From: Nonomuraea rubra
GTDB taxonomy: Bacteria > Actinomycetota > Actinomycetes > Streptosporangiales > Streptosporangiaceae
DNA length: 64,000 bases
Assembly: GCF_014207985.1 (NCBI RefSeq)
Contig: NZ_JACHMI010000001.1
Location: forward strand, 7,857,001-7,921,000
Reading direction: 5' to 3'
The position numbers were made by a program, and so were the translations under genes. The notes beneath the pieces were generated by a model. The model worked only from the letters and a program-made list of their open reading frames with translations. It was not told the origin of the DNA and did no database searches. The stretch's first letter is position 1; every line of letters starts with the position of its first letter. Positions 26,101 through 33,888 of the stretch are shown in pieces.

Positions 26101-26242
26101 GCCGGCCGGCGATCTCCAGCTGGAAGATGCCCTCGTCGTACTGCGAGGCGACCTTGACGAAGTGCTCCACCGGCGCGTGCGAGGGGATCTGCAGCGTGTT
26201 GCCCACGAGGGGCAGGCCCGCGGGGGCGGGGATCCGAGCCAT
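23129..26242 (-). CDS. Self-sufficient cytochrome P450/NADPH-P450 reductase (CYP102 type)
   Basis: A 1037-residue soluble fusion of the BM3 class that hydroxylates or epoxidises long-chain substrates, usually fatty acids. P450 domain 1-455: I-helix AGHETTSG, ExxR in EETLRIW, heme loop FGNGERACIG with Cys401. FMN domain about 480-630 starts at TVAYGSNLGTSADLAERL. FAD/NADPH domain has RYYSVSSSP, GPGTGFAPLRGFLEE and YVCGDG. The C-terminal aromatic that stacks on FAD (Trp in BM3) is Phe1036 in QQDVFA. GGGAG precedes the ATG. It is divergent from a TetR gene with two mirror-image operators in the 53-bp gap, paralleling the Bacillus BM3/BM3R1 arrangement. Confidence 0.96.
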   Translation of the reverse strand: MARIPAPAGLPLVGNTLQIPSHAPVEHFVKVASQYDEGIFQLEIAGRRVVLVYDPDLAAEVCDESRFVKRIRPPLSIVRDFAGDGLFTADHDEPVWGHAHRILMPAFSQRSMKAYYPQFLEVAEQLVASWAARQGEDLPVADDMTRLTLDTISLTGFGYRFNSFDSPHLHPFLQAMGGALTEAMHRNQQLPFVTRLKKRNEESYRRDIATMHELVDEVIKQRRAEGGGGAKDLLGLMLEASDPQTGARLSDENIRNQVLTFLIAGHETTSGLLSFALYNLLREPHVLARAYEEVDRLLPGDEPPAYETIMKLDVIPRILEETLRIWSPIPVFAVSAVQDTMIGDYLIPRGQGVGVLLPPLHRSAKAWDRPDEFDIDRWLPENRKQHHPGAYKPFGNGERACIGRQFALTEARLALAMILRRFALSDPNVYRMKIKQTLTLKPDGFTLRVRERRAHERAVVAALPEQESEQHDIAVTGVPLTVAYGSNLGTSADLAERLAERAGRAGFATTLTTLDELTPPAEGLLIVVASSYNGKAPDNAQRFDALETLPDLSGVRLAVLGCGNTQWPTYQDFPRRAHEKLAAAGAVPLIERGEADTDGDFDGDVSAWTARLWAALAEEYSASAADAGPRYEMEVLSEAEVRPSVVSERAFPLTVVSNEELTGDPEGLWDFSTEAPRPGVRSIVARLPEGVTYSAGDHVAVFAKNDPELVEWALRCLRVPREQVVRLRAAGATHLPVDTPVTAGLLLTEFAELQEVATRADLEALAAHTACPWTKGQLAELTASYPDEILAKRVSPLALLERFPAIELPLPVFLELAGPIKPRYYSVSSSPLADPGTVRLTVGLVEGPAWSGTGTYQGMCSAYLAGLKEGEVFYGYVRVPAPPFRLPDDPATPVILVGPGTGFAPLRGFLEERALGGATGRAEVFTGCRHPEHDLLYADELASWEAAGGVGVHRAYSAVAGHPYRFVQDAVAARADEVWELLEQGAHVYVCGDGLRMAPAVRQALLDIHRNRTGGEDGAAWLAALEADGRYQQDVFA

Positions 26243-26260
26243 GAGTGCTCCCTTCCATAG

Positions 26261-26299
26261 CCATACACCGTATGGCTGACGCTACCATACGGTGTATGG
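26261..26299. promoter_or_regulatory. Paired 15-bp operators between P450 fusion and TetR genes
   Basis: CCATACACCGTATGG (26261-26275) and CCATACGGTGTATGG (26285-26299) are exact reverse complements of each other. Each is also a palindrome with 6-bp arms (CCATAC/GTATGG) around a 3-bp centre. Centre-to-centre distance is 24 bp. The right copy covers the TetR start codon. A TetR dimer on each would repress both divergent genes. Confidence 0.85.
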
Positions 26300-26862
26300 C
26301 CGTGAGCGCGCGCAGGGGCGCACCCCTGACTCTCGAAGAGATCAGCTCCACCGCCCTGCGTCTGATGGACGAGGGCGGCGTCGAAGGGTTGTCCATGCGC
26401 AAGCTGGCGGCCGAGCTGAGCGTCAACCCCATGTCGCTGTATCACCACGTGGATAACAAGGAAGCGCTGATCAGGCTGATCTGCTCGACGGCCGCGCAGC
26501 GCATGGAGCTGCCGCCGGACGACGGCTCGCCCTGGCAGGACCAGCTCCGGGCGCTGGCCCTGGCCTACCACCGCAACGCGCTGGAACACCCGGCCATGTG
26601 GCACCACCTGCACAACCACCCCGAGATCATCGCGGACCGGGGCCTGGTCATCTGGCAGACCCTCTACCGCATCCTGCGCCTGGCCGGGCTGCCGGAGCAG
26701 GAGCTGCGGCGGACGAGCGACGTGCTGCACGCCTTCGTCACGGGCTTCGTCATCGCCGAGACGACGGGACACCTGCCGCCCGACGAGGTCGAGCGGGACT
26801 TCGACACGGCCATCAAGCTGATCATCGGCGGGCTGGCCGGGATGTCGGGACTGTCCGGCTGA
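26296..26862 (+). CDS. TetR-family repressor of the P450 fusion gene
   Basis: A 188-residue regulator: N-terminal HTH (residues about 15-60: ISSTALRLMDEGGVEGLSMRKLAAELSVNPMSLYHHVDN) and a C-terminal TetR_C-type ligand domain. The ATG at 26296 lies inside the right operator with no ribosome site, so the message may be leaderless or the GTG at 26302 may be used; a longer frame to 26245 would read through the operators. It most likely represses itself and the P450, with a fatty acid or P450 substrate as inducer. The last 41 bp overlap the convergent DUF998 gene. Confidence 0.9.
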   Translation: MAVSARRGAPLTLEEISSTALRLMDEGGVEGLSMRKLAAELSVNPMSLYHHVDNKEALIRLICSTAAQRMELPPDDGSPWQDQLRALALAYHRNALEHPAMWHHLHNHPEIIADRGLVIWQTLYRILRLAGLPEQELRRTSDVLHAFVTGFVIAETTGHLPPDEVERDFDTAIKLIIGGLAGMSGLSG

Positions 26863-27457
26863 GCCGCAGTGCCAGGAGGGTGAGCCAGGTCCAGCCCGTC
26901 ACGATGAGCACCCGCTGGATCAGGCCCGCGTTGGGCGCGTCCTGCGTGAACGCCTGGCCGTAGGCGAGGAACAGCGCCACCGTGGCGACCGCCGTGACCA
27001 GCGAGTACGCCCGCCACCAGCCCTTCAGCCGGAACGCGGCGGTCACGCAGGCGAGCGGCAGCGCGAGGAAGACCAGCAGCGAGGCCAGGTCGTGGGCGCT
27101 GTGGTGCCCGCTCGTGGCGGCCGGGATCCCGGGCGGGGCGCCCGGCGGGTAACCCTGCATCGGGTCCATCACGAACACGCCCGCGCCGACCAGGCCCACG
27201 CCGACCAGGGCGATCAGCACGGCCGTCCAGCGGGAGGCCAGGGCGCGGCGCACGCCCTCGGCGTAGGGCAGCATCAGCAGGCCGGACACGACGAAGTTCG
27301 CGATCTGGATCCAGCCGCGGTCGCCGAGGCTGAGCTGGCTGCCGGAGTGGTACACGGGGTTGTAGTGGGGGCGCAGGGCGCCTTCGGCGAGCAGCACGAT
27401 CACGAAGAGGGGCGCGCCGGCGGCGCCACAGAGCAGCAGCGTCCTGGTGGTCGTCAT
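26822..27457 (-). CDS. DUF998 family membrane protein
   Basis: A 211-residue protein with six predicted membrane helices. The start GAAGAPLFVIVLLAEGALRPHYNPVYHSGSQLSLGDRGW and the loop FVMDPMQGYPPG are characteristic of DUF998. AGGAGG stands 5 nt before the ATG at 27457. Function of the family is unknown. Its 3' end overlaps the TetR gene by 41 bp in convergent orientation, so expression of each may affect the other. Confidence 0.9.
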   Translation of the reverse strand: MTTTRTLLLCGAAGAPLFVIVLLAEGALRPHYNPVYHSGSQLSLGDRGWIQIANFVVSGLLMLPYAEGVRRALASRWTAVLIALVGVGLVGAGVFVMDPMQGYPPGAPPGIPAATSGHHSAHDLASLLVFLALPLACVTAAFRLKGWWRAYSLVTAVATVALFLAYGQAFTQDAPNAGLIQRVLIVTGWTWLTLLALRLSRTVPTSRPARR

Positions 27458-27531
27458 CTGGGCCTCCTGAAAGATCCGGGCCTCATGAAAGCGGATGCCG
27501 CCAGTCCAGCAAGGCCGGCCGGGGGCGTGCA

Positions 27532-27567
27532 CTGGCCGGGTGGCCAGGGTGTGTGGCCGATCGGCCA
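27532..27567. promoter_or_regulatory. Two GGCC-rich palindromes upstream of the two-component operon
   Basis: CTGGCC-GGGT-GGCCAG (27532-27547) and the perfect 14-bp palindrome TGGCCGATCGGCCA (27554-27567) lie 38-73 bp before the histidine kinase start. They share the GGCCA half-site, so they may be binding sites of the response regulator at 28910 for autoregulation. Confidence 0.5.
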
Positions 27568-27604
27568 GTGATCGGCGGGCCGGTGCTCGCATAGGCTCCC
27601 CGGC

Positions 27605-28888
27605 ATGACGGTCGTGCCACGCCGGCTGCTGCCCGCCGAGCTCGCCGCGCTCGACGGGTGGCCCGCCGGCCGCCGTACGGCACGCGACTGGGCCGCCGAC
27701 GCCGGGCTGTTCGCGTTCGCCGTGATCATCGCGGTGGAGCAGGCCGCCGCGTACCCTCCCGCCGGGGCGGACTTCGTGCCCGCGTGGCTCGTGGCGGTCA
27801 ATCCCTGGGTGGCGGCGGTGGCGTGCCTGGCCCTGTGGTGGCGGCGGCGCCACCCGACGGGGCTCGCGGTGGCGATGATCGGCGCGCTGGCCCTGTCGGG
27901 CTCGGCCATGGGGGCGGCGATGGTGGCGGGGCTCACCGTGGCCGTGCACCGGCCGTGGGGGCGGGCGGCGGCGGTCACGGGGGCGTACCTGCTGGTGTGC
28001 GGGTACTACGGGCTGTTCGCCGACCCGCCGGGGGTGCAGCGGCCGGTGCTGCTGGCCTCGCTGCTGCTGATGCTCGGCGGGCCGCTGTGCCTGGGCATGG
28101 CCGTACGGGCGCGCCGCCTCCTGGTCGCCGGCCTGCGGCGGGAGGCCGAGGTGAGCGCGCGCGAGCACCGGCTGGAGCTCGCCGAGGCGCGCAGGGCCGA
28201 GCGGGAGCACCGGCTCGCGCTGGCCGAGGCGCGCAGGGCGGAGCGCGAGCGGCTGGCCCGTGAGATGCACGACGTGCTGGCCCACCGGGTGTCGCTGCTG
28301 AGCGTGCACGCGGGCGCGCTCGCCTACCGCAGCTCCCGCGCCGCCGCCGGGACGGGGCCGCCGCTGGACGCCGAGGAGGTGGCCGGGGCGGTGGAGGTGA
28401 TCCAGGACAACGCCCGGCTGGCGCTGGACGAGCTCCGGGACGTGCTGTCGGTGCTGCGGGACGGCGAGCCCGCGGGCGCCCCGCCGCAGCCGGGCCTGGC
28501 CGACCTGCCGCGCCTGGTCGCCGAGGCGGAGGCCGCCGGGCAGCGGGTGGAGCTCACGGTCGGGGACGAGGTGGCGGCGCGGGCGGGCTCGGTGCGGGCG
28601 CACGTGCAGCGGACCGCGTACCGGACGGTTCAGGAGGGGCTCACCAACGCGCGCAGGCACGGGCCGCCGGGCGCCGAGGTGCGGGTACGCGTGACCGGCG
28701 TCCCGGGCGACGAGCTGATCGTCACGGTGGAGAACCCCGTCACCGGCGGCGGGTCGCCCGCCGGGGCGGGCGGGGGCAAGGGGCTGATCGGGCTCGGTGA
28801 GCGGGCCGTGCTCGACGGGGGCGGCCTGGAGCACGGGGTGCGCGGCGGGGTGTTCGTGCTGTCGGCGCGGCTACCGTGGCAGATCTAG
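27605..28888 (+). CDS. Sensor histidine kinase (NarL-partner type, HisKA_3)
   Basis: A 427-residue kinase with four to five membrane helices in the first 165 residues and no large extracellular sensor. A cytoplasmic coiled coil contains a near-perfect duplicated heptad-type unit (REHRLELAEARRAE then REHRLALAEARRAE). The HisKA_3 phospho-acceptor is the His in LAREMHDVLAHRVSLL. The HATPase has N-box QEGLTNARRHG and a GLIGLGERA G-box. The ATG at 27605 has no clear ribosome site; the transcript may be leaderless. Paired with the response regulator 21 nt downstream. Confidence 0.92.
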   Translation: MTVVPRRLLPAELAALDGWPAGRRTARDWAADAGLFAFAVIIAVEQAAAYPPAGADFVPAWLVAVNPWVAAVACLALWWRRRHPTGLAVAMIGALALSGSAMGAAMVAGLTVAVHRPWGRAAAVTGAYLLVCGYYGLFADPPGVQRPVLLASLLLMLGGPLCLGMAVRARRLLVAGLRREAEVSAREHRLELAEARRAEREHRLALAEARRAERERLAREMHDVLAHRVSLLSVHAGALAYRSSRAAAGTGPPLDAEEVAGAVEVIQDNARLALDELRDVLSVLRDGEPAGAPPQPGLADLPRLVAEAEAAGQRVELTVGDEVAARAGSVRAHVQRTAYRTVQEGLTNARRHGPPGAEVRVRVTGVPGDELIVTVENPVTGGGSPAGAGGGKGLIGLGERAVLDGGGLEHGVRGGVFVLSARLPWQI

Positions 28889-28909
28889 GGACTCATCGAT
28901 GGAGGGCGT

Positions 28910-29587
28910 GTGGCTGAGCCGATCCGGGTCCTGCTCGTGGACGACGACCCGCTGGTGTGCGCCGGGCTGCGGCTGATGCTGCGCGGCGCGCCCGACGTCG
29001 AGGTGGTCGGGGAGGCCGCCGACGGGGCCGACGTGCCGGGGGCCGTCGAGCGGCTGGCCCCCGACGTGGTGCTGATGGACATCCGGATGCCGTACCTGGA
29101 CGGGATCGCCGCGACCCGGGCGCTCGCCGCGCGCCGGGGCCGCGCGCCGCGGGTGATCGTGCTGACCACGTTCGACGCGGACGGGACGGTGATCGAGGCG
29201 TTGCGGGCGGGCGCGTCGGGGTTCCTGGTCAAGCACACGCCGCCCGAGCAGATCGTCGAGGCCGTACGGCGGGCCGCCGCCGGCGAGCCGGTCCTGTCCC
29301 CCGGGGTCGCCCGCACCCTCATCTCCCACGTCACCGGCGCTCCCGACGCCCGCACCAGGCGCGCCCGCGACGGCCTGGCCCGGCTGACCGGACGCGAGCG
29401 CGAGGTCGCCCTGGCCGTGGCGGAAGGCACCTCGAACGCCGAGATCGCCGCACTCCTGCACCTGTCGGTGGGGGCCGTCAAGGCGCACATCTCCAGCGCC
29501 CTGGCCAAGCTGGGGCTGGCCAACCGCACCCAGCTCGCCATCCTGGCCCACGACGCCCGCGCCGGCGAGGACGAGGACGAGGGCTAG
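28910..29587 (+). CDS. NarL/LuxR-family response regulator
   Basis: A 225-residue two-domain regulator. The receiver has the acidic pair DDD near residue 10, phospho-acceptor Asp in VVLMDIRMPYLDG, Thr in LTTFDADG and Lys in FLVKHTPPEQ. The C-terminal GerE/LuxR HTH is LTGREREVALAVAEGTSNAEIAALLHLSVGAVKAHI. It starts at GTG 28910 with GGAGGG close upstream and is in an operon with the kinase. Likely targets include its own promoter palindromes or the adjacent genes; the signal is unknown. Confidence 0.94.
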   Translation: MAEPIRVLLVDDDPLVCAGLRLMLRGAPDVEVVGEAADGADVPGAVERLAPDVVLMDIRMPYLDGIAATRALAARRGRAPRVIVLTTFDADGTVIEALRAGASGFLVKHTPPEQIVEAVRRAAAGEPVLSPGVARTLISHVTGAPDARTRRARDGLARLTGREREVALAVAEGTSNAEIAALLHLSVGAVKAHISSALAKLGLANRTQLAILAHDARAGEDEDEG

Positions 29588-29589
29588 CC

Positions 29590-29892
29590 TCAGCCGGCCG
29601 CCTCCCAGACCGCCTCGAAGGTCTCGGGGGTGATCTCGGTCAGCTCCCACACCTCCAGCGGCTGGTCGGTCAGGAAGCCGTACTCGTCCTGGAGGTGCCG
29701 CCACCAGTAGCGGCGGGCACCCCGGTCGGCGCCGACCTCGACCTGCCGCACGGCCCACTGCTCGCGGTGGTCGCCCTCGACGCTCTCGAACAACCAGGCC
29801 CGCCCGTCCTCGTCGCCCAGGTGCCAGTAGTGGCGGGGAGCGTCGGACTCGGCGAGCTGCCGCACCAGCGGCTGGCGGAGATCTGGAACCAC
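29590..29892 (-). CDS. Small conserved hypothetical protein
   Basis: A 100-residue acidic protein rich in Trp and aromatic residues (HYWHLGDEDGRAWLFESVEGDHREQWAV, then YWWRHLQDEYGFLTDQPLEVWEL). It starts at GTG 29892 and ends 3 bp from the response regulator stop, convergent with it. It has no membrane segment or signal peptide. No family can be named with confidence; strong codon bias and an intact frame support a real gene. Confidence 0.7.
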   Translation of the reverse strand: MVPDLRQPLVRQLAESDAPRHYWHLGDEDGRAWLFESVEGDHREQWAVRQVEVGADRGARRYWWRHLQDEYGFLTDQPLEVWELTEITPETFEAVWEAAG

Positions 29893-29957
29893 CGCCCCAC
29901 TCTAGAGCGTGCGGGGCGCGCCCGGCCGGATGGGCCGTCGCTCTCGCCGGCCGGCCA

Positions 29958-32000
29958 TCACCGGACGGTCAGCGAGACCGTCACTCCGTCCAGCTCCTTC
30001 GCCGGGCCCTCGACCAGGGTGCGCACCGCCTTGCCCCGCAGGTCCGTCATCACCATCCTGGTGCGGCCGCCGCTGGAGGTCGTGGCGAGGTAGTGCTCGC
30101 CGTCCAGCCAGCCCTGGAACTCGTGGCCCTCGCCGAGCGGCACCTCGGCCGCGCGCCGGCCCGTGACGGCGTCCCACAGGCACAGGCGGCGGCCAGGCTG
30201 TGGGCATCGGGTGCCGAACACCGTGCCGTGCCCCGGGCCGGTCACCGCGTTGGCGGCGAGGAGCTCGCCGACTCCGGTGAAGGAGCGCAGCTCGGCGCCC
30301 TTCAGGTCGTACAGGCGGACCGCGCCGTCGCCGCTCTGGTGCAGCACGCTGTCGCCCGGCCCCCAGACGTACGGGCCGGCGCCGCCGCCGGGGACGTCGC
30401 GGACGGTGACGGCCCTGGTGACCGGGTCCACGACCACGAAGCCGGTGGCGCGGCGGGCCTTGCCCGTGCCCTCGTGGACGCTCAGGAGCAGGCGCCCGTC
30501 GTCGCTCCAGCGCAGGTCGGTGGTGTCGCCGGGCTTGTCGGACGTGCGGATCCCGACGTCCTCACCGGTGCGGCGGGTCACCAGGCGCAGCACGTTGAAG
30601 TCGGTACGGGCCAGGGTGCCGATGCTCAGGGCGGCGACGTATCGGCCGCCGGGGGAGACCACCGGGGTCTGGAGGTTGCCGAAGAAGGTGAACGTTCCCG
30701 ACGCCGGGTCGCGGACGTACGCCGGGTTGCCCACCACCGGGTCGTCCGCCGCGCCGAAGACCGACGACACCCACAGCGGGTCGTCCGGGTTGTCGTGCAC
30801 CTTGATCGACCAGCCGGGGAGACGGACGGTCGCCGTCGAGGAGGTCCGCATCGGCTCGGCGGGTGTGTGCGCCGAACGCTCGGGCGAGGGCGCCGAACGC
30901 CCCGGCGACGGCATCGAACGCTCCGATGAGGGCACCGGGCGCTCCGGCGAGGGCGTGACCGCCTGGGCGGCCTGCTCGCCGGGCGCCCGCGTCAGCGCGT
31001 ACGCCGCGCCACCCGCCACCAGCACCAGCGCCGCCACGGCGGCCGCGTACCGGCGCCCCCGCCGGGGCGCCCGCACCCCGGGTTCTGCGGATTGCGCCGC
31101 GGGCTCCTGGTTGGGCGTGGGGCGCGACTCGGGGGGCGCTGCGGACTCCTGGCCGGTGGCGAGGAGGCGCTGGGGCGGCACGGGGTGTCCGAGCAGGGCC
31201 AGCAGCGCGCGCGACGCCGCCGGCCGCTCGGCCGGATTCTTGGCGAGGCAACGCAGCACCAGCTCCCGCAGATCGCCCTGGAGGTCGCCCACCTCGGGTT
31301 CCGACGTGAGGATGCGGTTGATCACCACCGGGAGGTGGCCGGAGCCGAACGGCGGCCGGCCCGTACCCGCCGCCACGATCGTGCAGGCCCACGCGAACAG
31401 GTCGGCCGGCGGCCCGGAGCCCGCCTCGGAGAACTGCTCAGGCGCCATGTACGGCGGCGTCCCCACCAGTTCCCCCGCGGTGCGCTCCCCCGCGTCCAGC
31501 CCGCGCGCGATCCCGAAGTCGATCACCCTCGGGCCGTCCCTGCCGAGCAGCACGTTGCCCGGCTTGAAGTCCCGGTGCACCACTCCCGCCTGGTGGATCG
31601 CCGTCAGCGCGGTCAGCGTGCCGATCGCCAGCCGGCGCAGCTCCGCGCCGCGCAACGGCCCGCGCCGCGCGATCACCTGGGCCAGCGACGGGCCGTCCAC
31701 GTACTCGCTGACGACGTACGGCAGCCCGTTCAGGTCGCCGGTCGCCAGCACGTTGGCGGTGCAGAACGCCTTCACGCGGCGGGTCAGCTCGATCTCCCTG
31801 GCGAAGTCCGCCCAGTCGCCGGGCCCGCCGTCGGCCTCCGGGCCGTGCCGCAGCACCTTGACCGCGACCCGCTCGCCCCGCGGCGACTCTCCCAGGTACA
31901 CCACGCCCTGCCCGCCCTCGCCGAGCCGGCCCAGGATGCGGTACGGCGCCACCTCGGCGGGGTCCCCGGGGACCGGCGGGGTGGCGGGCACGGCCGTCAT
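29958..32000 (-). CDS. Active Ser/Thr kinase with extracellular beta-propeller-like domain
   Basis: A 680-residue kinase. Domain 20-275 keeps every catalytic motif: LGEGGQGVVYLGE, Lys48 (VAVKVL), HRDFKPGNV with Asp144, DFG with Asp161 and MAPEQF. A Pro-rich linker precedes a membrane helix (YAAAVAALVLVAGGAAYAL, about 385). The extracellular part has SPER/SPGR-type repeats and then WD40/TolB-like blades such as WSDDGRLLLSVHEGTGK. Its ATG overlaps the pseudokinase stop as ATGA (31997-32000), so the pair is translationally coupled and probably functions as a complex. Confidence 0.93.
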   Translation of the reverse strand: MTAVPATPPVPGDPAEVAPYRILGRLGEGGQGVVYLGESPRGERVAVKVLRHGPEADGGPGDWADFAREIELTRRVKAFCTANVLATGDLNGLPYVVSEYVDGPSLAQVIARRGPLRGAELRRLAIGTLTALTAIHQAGVVHRDFKPGNVLLGRDGPRVIDFGIARGLDAGERTAGELVGTPPYMAPEQFSEAGSGPPADLFAWACTIVAAGTGRPPFGSGHLPVVINRILTSEPEVGDLQGDLRELVLRCLAKNPAERPAASRALLALLGHPVPPQRLLATGQESAAPPESRPTPNQEPAAQSAEPGVRAPRRGRRYAAAVAALVLVAGGAAYALTRAPGEQAAQAVTPSPERPVPSSERSMPSPGRSAPSPERSAHTPAEPMRTSSTATVRLPGWSIKVHDNPDDPLWVSSVFGAADDPVVGNPAYVRDPASGTFTFFGNLQTPVVSPGGRYVAALSIGTLARTDFNVLRLVTRRTGEDVGIRTSDKPGDTTDLRWSDDGRLLLSVHEGTGKARRATGFVVVDPVTRAVTVRDVPGGGAGPYVWGPGDSVLHQSGDGAVRLYDLKGAELRSFTGVGELLAANAVTGPGHGTVFGTRCPQPGRRLCLWDAVTGRRAAEVPLGEGHEFQGWLDGEHYLATTSSGGRTRMVMTDLRGKAVRTLVEGPAKELDGVTVSLTVR

Positions 32001-33763
32001 CGCGCCACGGGCGCCCAGTTCAGGGCGCCGTTGAGCGGGTTGACGTCCGCGAGCACCCGCGACACGTCGCCGACCAGGTTCAGGATGCGCACCTCGGCGC
32101 GTTCGTCGTTCTTCTTGTCGGGCTGCTGGAGGAGCAGGTGGGCCTCGTCGAACCAGCCGAGCAGGTGCGCGTCGGAGCTGATCCCCGGGACCGTGGCCAC
32201 CCGCACGCCCGTCTCCGCGTTCCACACGCACAGCTCCCCGCCCTTGGGGCAGACGGTGTAGAACAGCTTGCCCGAGGGGGAGAACCAGTCGCGGTTGCGC
32301 GGCTTGCCCACCCAGTGCATGCTCCGGGTGACCTGGCCGGCGTCGTTGTAGAAGTCGATGCCGTTGGTGTCGCCGTCGTGGTATCCGCGTGCCAGCCCGC
32401 CGTCCGGGGTGAAGGTGAACGCCAGGCTGATGTCGTCGGAGTACTCGGCCTCGACCGCCTGCTTGAACGCGCCCGCGGCGTCGCGGGCGAAGGCGTGGTA
32501 CGGCTCCTTGGCCTGCAGGTAGGCGGCCAGGCGCACCGCGTCGGAGGTGTGCTCGTGCAGGGTGGCGCCGATGTCGGGCAGCTTGACGTCCTTGTCTGCC
32601 TTCCTGGCCACCGACGGCACGGGCGCGGCCGTCACACCGGCCGTGATCCGCGGCGCCGCCGTGATCACCGCTCCCGCCTGCGTGGGCGGAGCGGCGGTGG
32701 TGGGCAGGGCGGTGCCAGGCGGAGCGGTGGCGGGCAGGGCGGTGGCGGGCAGGGCGGCGGGAGGCGGGCCGGGGGGCGTGCCGCGCTGGCCGGTGAGCGC
32801 GTACACGCCGCCGCCCGACAGCACGGCCCCCGCGACGAACGCCGCCACCGCGACCAGCACCGTGCCCCGCCGCCGTCCGGCCGCCGCGACCTGCGGCGGG
32901 GCCGGTGGCGGCGCCGGCGCCTCACCGCCGGGCGGCTCGTCCGTGTCCGGCCCGCTCCCGGGCACCGTGCCGGTCAGGAAGCTCGTCTCTCCCACCAGGC
33001 GCAGCAGCACGTCGCTCGCGGGCGGGCGCCGTGCCGGATCCTTGTCCAGGCAGGCCAGCACCAGCTCCCGCAGGTCGCCGAGCTCCGGCAGCTCCGGCTC
33101 GGCGTGGGCGATGCGGTTCACCGTGCCGGCCATCGAGCCGCCGTCGAAGGGCGAACGCCCGGACGACGCGTAGGCGATCGTCGCCGCCCACGAGAACAGG
33201 TCCGCCGCCGGACCGGCCGCGGCTCCTTGTAACCGCTCCGGCGCGGCGAACGCGGGAACGTCCACCGTGCGGGTCGTGGCCGCACCGGTGGACGCCATCG
33301 CCCGGGCCGGGCCGAACCCGATCACCCGGGGGCCGTCCGGCCCGAGCACCACCGTGTCCGGCCCCACCTCGCCGTGCGCCGACCCGAGCTGGTGCAGGGC
33401 GACCAGGGCGGTCACCGTCCCCACCGCGAACCGGTGCAGCGCCGCGTCGCTCAGCCGCTGCCCCGCGGCGACGGCCTCCCGCAACGTCGGCCCGTCGATG
33501 TACTCGCTCACGACGAACGGCCGCCCGTCCTCCAGCGTGCCGGAGCCGAGGACCTGCGCCGTGCAGAAGGCGGAGACGTCCTGGAGCGGCGCGACGGCCT
33601 CCAGGAACCGCCCGGGATCGACGTCCGCGGGCAGGACCTTGACGACCACCCGCTCACCGTCGTCCGGCTCACCGAGGTAGGTGCTCGCGCCCAGCCTTCC
33701 CGCGAGCCGATACGACCCGATCTCCGAAGGATCCCCCGCACGCAGCGGCTTGATCACCGGCAT
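31997..33763 (-). CDS. Membrane pseudokinase, partner of the downstream kinase
   Basis: A 588-residue kinase-fold protein whose catalytic residues are lost. HRDLKPxN reads HGEVGPDT at 130-137 (HRD Asp replaced by Glu132, Lys by Gly, Asn by Thr), the DFG motif is GFG (Gly149), and the glycine loop reads LGASTYLGE. Only Lys42 (VVVKVL) is kept. Later landmarks APERL and DLFSWAATIAYASSGRSPF preserve the fold. A linker, one membrane helix (about 301-325), a Pro/Thr-rich stalk and a propeller-like sensor domain (SPSGKLFYTVCPKGGELCVW) follow. It heads an operon with the active kinase, overlapping it by 4 bp. Probably a scaffold or allosteric activator. Confidence 0.88.
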   Translation of the reverse strand: MPVIKPLRAGDPSEIGSYRLAGRLGASTYLGEPDDGERVVVKVLPADVDPGRFLEAVAPLQDVSAFCTAQVLGSGTLEDGRPFVVSEYIDGPTLREAVAAGQRLSDAALHRFAVGTVTALVALHQLGSAHGEVGPDTVVLGPDGPRVIGFGPARAMASTGAATTRTVDVPAFAAPERLQGAAAGPAADLFSWAATIAYASSGRSPFDGGSMAGTVNRIAHAEPELPELGDLRELVLACLDKDPARRPPASDVLLRLVGETSFLTGTVPGSGPDTDEPPGGEAPAPPPAPPQVAAAGRRRGTVLVAVAAFVAGAVLSGGGVYALTGQRGTPPGPPPAALPATALPATAPPGTALPTTAAPPTQAGAVITAAPRITAGVTAAPVPSVARKADKDVKLPDIGATLHEHTSDAVRLAAYLQAKEPYHAFARDAAGAFKQAVEAEYSDDISLAFTFTPDGGLARGYHDGDTNGIDFYNDAGQVTRSMHWVGKPRNRDWFSPSGKLFYTVCPKGGELCVWNAETGVRVATVPGISSDAHLLGWFDEAHLLLQQPDKKNDERAEVRILNLVGDVSRVLADVNPLNGALNWAPVAR

Positions 33764-33888
33764 GTCCCGCGCCCCCTCGCCCGCCCACCCCTAGATGATC
33801 AATCATGGTGGCCGTGCCTCGCAACGGCGGGCGCCGGAACGGTCCAGCGCGGCCGGAAGCGCGGCGGCGCGGGCGCTCCGGGCGAGGG

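Noticed and set aside
22910..26260. A 1116-codon open frame on the plus strand
   Set aside because: It is antisense to the P450 reductase fusion, low in recognisable motifs, and its codon positions mirror the real gene; a GC-rich shadow frame.
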